Assembly (NCBI GenBank): GCA_902580135.1
Contig: CACHJL010000012.1
Coordinates: 1 to 34,643 of the forward strand
Direction: 5' to 3'
From: an uncultured Pelagibacteraceae bacterium
GTDB taxonomy: Bacteria; Pseudomonadota; Alphaproteobacteria; Pelagibacterales; Pelagibacteraceae
DNA length: 34,643 nucleotides
The notes below the pieces were generated by a model. It saw nothing but the letters and a program-made list of their open reading frames with translations. It was not told the origin of the DNA and did no database searches. Positions 33,348 through 34,643 of this stretch are shown here, one piece after another. The translations under genes and the position numbers were made by a program. Numbering within the stretch: position 1 is the first letter of the stretch; the number at the start of each line of letters is the position of its first letter.

Positions 33348-34631
33348 TTAATTACTCAATAAGTTTGGAAGAAACATAGTTAACTCTGGAACAATAAGAA
33401 TAAAAAATAAAAGTAAAAACAACCCAACTAGATAAGGAATTAACGCAATAGCCACCTTTTCTAAACGGACTTGTGCTATTGTTGCAGCTGTAAAGTACGC
33501 GACACCAACAGGTGGTGTTACTGATCCTATTAAGAAGCCAACTATTACAACCATTGCTGCTTGGACCTCAGGAAAGCCGGCTTGAGACATAACGTTCACT
33601 AGTACCGGACCAACAATGATAATGTTAACCGCTGAGTCCATTACCGTTCCAAGAAGAAAAATGAATAGAATCACGGCTAAAATAAATAATATAGGGGAAT
33701 TCGCTAAGCCTAAAAGCCAGGTTTCAAGATCACCGATTGCACCAAGAGAAGTAAGCAACCAACTGAAAGGTCCTGAAGCGGCTATGATAATAAAAACCAT
33801 TGCTGAATTACGGAATGCTCGACGAAAAGCACCAGTGCAGTCTTTCCATTTAATAGTTCGATAAACGAATACACCTGTAAATAACGCAACCATTGCTGTT
33901 ATAGCACCAGCCTCAACAACCGATGCTACGCCACCCATTACTGAACCCACTAAAACCAAAGGTATCAAAAGGGCGAACGAGGATCGATATAATTCTTTAC
34001 CAGCTCGACGTATCGAAAATGATTCATCACTACGTTCGAAGTTATATTTAACTGCGAAGTAATGGTTGATTACCATTATAACAACACCTATCAAAATGCC
34101 TGGAATAATCCCAGCAGCAAATAAAGATGCAATAGAAATCTCAGTTGCATTAGCAAGCACAATCATCATGATGCTAGGTGGAATTATCCCTCCTATAGTG
34201 GAACTTACACCTGTAACCGCAGCTGAAAATGCTGCAGGATAACCTGCTTTCTTCATTGCTGGTAATACTAATGCACCAACTGTAGCTGTATCTGCTACGA
34301 CAGAACCATTCATGCCTGCAAAAAACATACTAACAAGAACATTGACTTGAGCTAACCCCCCTCGTATACGCCCAATCAACGCCCTACTCAAAGCAACTAA
34401 ACGGTCTGTAATCGTGGCACTTGTCATTAACTCACCTGTCAACATAAAGAATGCAATTGCAGTTAATGGAACTGAGTCAATAGCTGTAAACATTTGACTA
34501 GGAATTAAAACAAGAGGCACAGCATCTGTGAGAAGAATATAAACAAATGGAATCAGTATTAATATAAAGCCAATTGGCGCTCCTAATAAAATTAGAAAAA
34601 GGAGCACTACAAGTAAAATAATACTTTCCAT
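33348..34631 (-). CDS. TRAP transporter large permease (DctM type)
   Basis: A complete 427-residue large TRAP permease with about twelve helices. Landmarks are PSQMFTAIDSVPLTAIAFFMLTGELM near 43-68, GALVLPAMKKAGYPAAFSAAVTG with GGIIPPSIMMIVLA, and the late GTVMDSAVNIIIVGPVL and GSVTPPVGVAYFTAATI. Only 12 nt remain upstream, so the promoter and a possible binding-protein gene lie outside. Sampled 60-base lines in this gene (33901, 34141) have about 42-48% GC, clearly above most of the window. Adjacency to tauABC makes a sulfonate or related acid a reasonable guess, nothing more. Confidence 0.94.
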   Translation of the reverse strand: MESIILLVVLLFLILLGAPIGFILILIPFVYILLTDAVPLVLIPSQMFTAIDSVPLTAIAFFMLTGELMTSATITDRLVALSRALIGRIRGGLAQVNVLVSMFFAGMNGSVVADTATVGALVLPAMKKAGYPAAFSAAVTGVSSTIGGIIPPSIMMIVLANATEISIASLFAAGIIPGILIGVVIMVINHYFAVKYNFERSDESFSIRRAGKELYRSSFALLIPLVLVGSVMGGVASVVEAGAITAMVALFTGVFVYRTIKWKDCTGAFRRAFRNSAMVFIIIAASGPFSWLLTSLGAIGDLETWLLGLANSPILFILAVILFIFLLGTVMDSAVNIIIVGPVLVNVMSQAGFPEVQAAMVVIVGFLIGSVTPPVGVAYFTAATIAQVRLEKVAIALIPYLVGLFLLLFFILIVPELTMFLPNLLSN

Positions 34632-34643
34632 AAATACTTATAA

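Noticed and set aside
1-34643. tRNA genes, CRISPR arrays, insertion sequences and attachment sites
   Set aside because: No T-loop-like GTTCGAnnC with matching arms, no spaced direct repeats, no transposase or integrase gene was found on reading both strands.

Overview
The window looks like a stretch of a SAR11 (Pelagibacterales, marine Alphaproteobacteria) chromosome. Three things suggest this: strong AT bias with Lys/Asn/Ile-rich proteins, very short gaps and many 1-17 nt gene overlaps, and a typical SAR11 gene set (aprM-aprB-aprA, xsc, tauABC, a TPP-riboswitch-controlled sodium:solute symporter of the ThiV type). The assignment rests on family recognition only; no search was run. I saw no tRNA, rRNA, CRISPR array, insertion sequence or phage gene.

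Layout. (1) 1-7690, sulfonate and sulfite region: a 5' part of xsc (minus) diverges from suyA-suyB (plus) across a short promoter region holding two palindromes. Facing suyB is a minus-strand series aprM-aprB-aprA, an unknown 116-aa protein, a possible 48-aa membrane peptide and a TSUP (TauE/SafE-like) exporter. (2) 7787-13065, minus strand: cystathionine beta-lyase-like enzyme, MFS transporter, pabB-pabA-pabC and a HIT protein, tightly packed and reading towards aprM. (3) 13138-17579, short mixed-strand genes: a 27-aa very basic peptide, mnmA, a DUF3553 protein, cysQ, a 52-aa membrane peptide, recX, an ABA4-like membrane protein, a rhodanese, a Bcp-type peroxiredoxin, and a strongly structured gene-free segment. 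(4) 17585-26380: amtB, HU, rseP, thiV with its TPP riboswitch, a thioredoxin-like exported protein, the ybbA-ybbP ABC system and divergent tesA. (5) 26389-32814, taurine region: tpa-ald (minus) diverging from tauA-tauB-tauC (plus), with a terminator hairpin between tauA and tauB and a very large TauC. (6) 32834-34631: TRAP permease genes with visibly higher GC.

How it fits together. Taurine enters through TauABC and is deaminated by Tpa to sulfoacetaldehyde, while Ald turns the resulting alanine back into pyruvate and ammonium. Xsc splits sulfoacetaldehyde into acetyl phosphate and sulfite, and SuyAB releases sulfite and pyruvate from sulfolactate. Sulfite can then be oxidised to APS by AprBA, with AprM as probable membrane electron acceptor, or exported by the TSUP protein. 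No ATP sulfurylase is visible, so the fate of APS is open; the neighbouring HIT protein is a candidate APS-consuming enzyme. The most promising unexplained elements are the unknown genes behind aprA, the periplasmic insertion in TauC, the 27-aa basic peptide, the structured segment at 17442-17579 and the paired palindromes between xsc and suyA.
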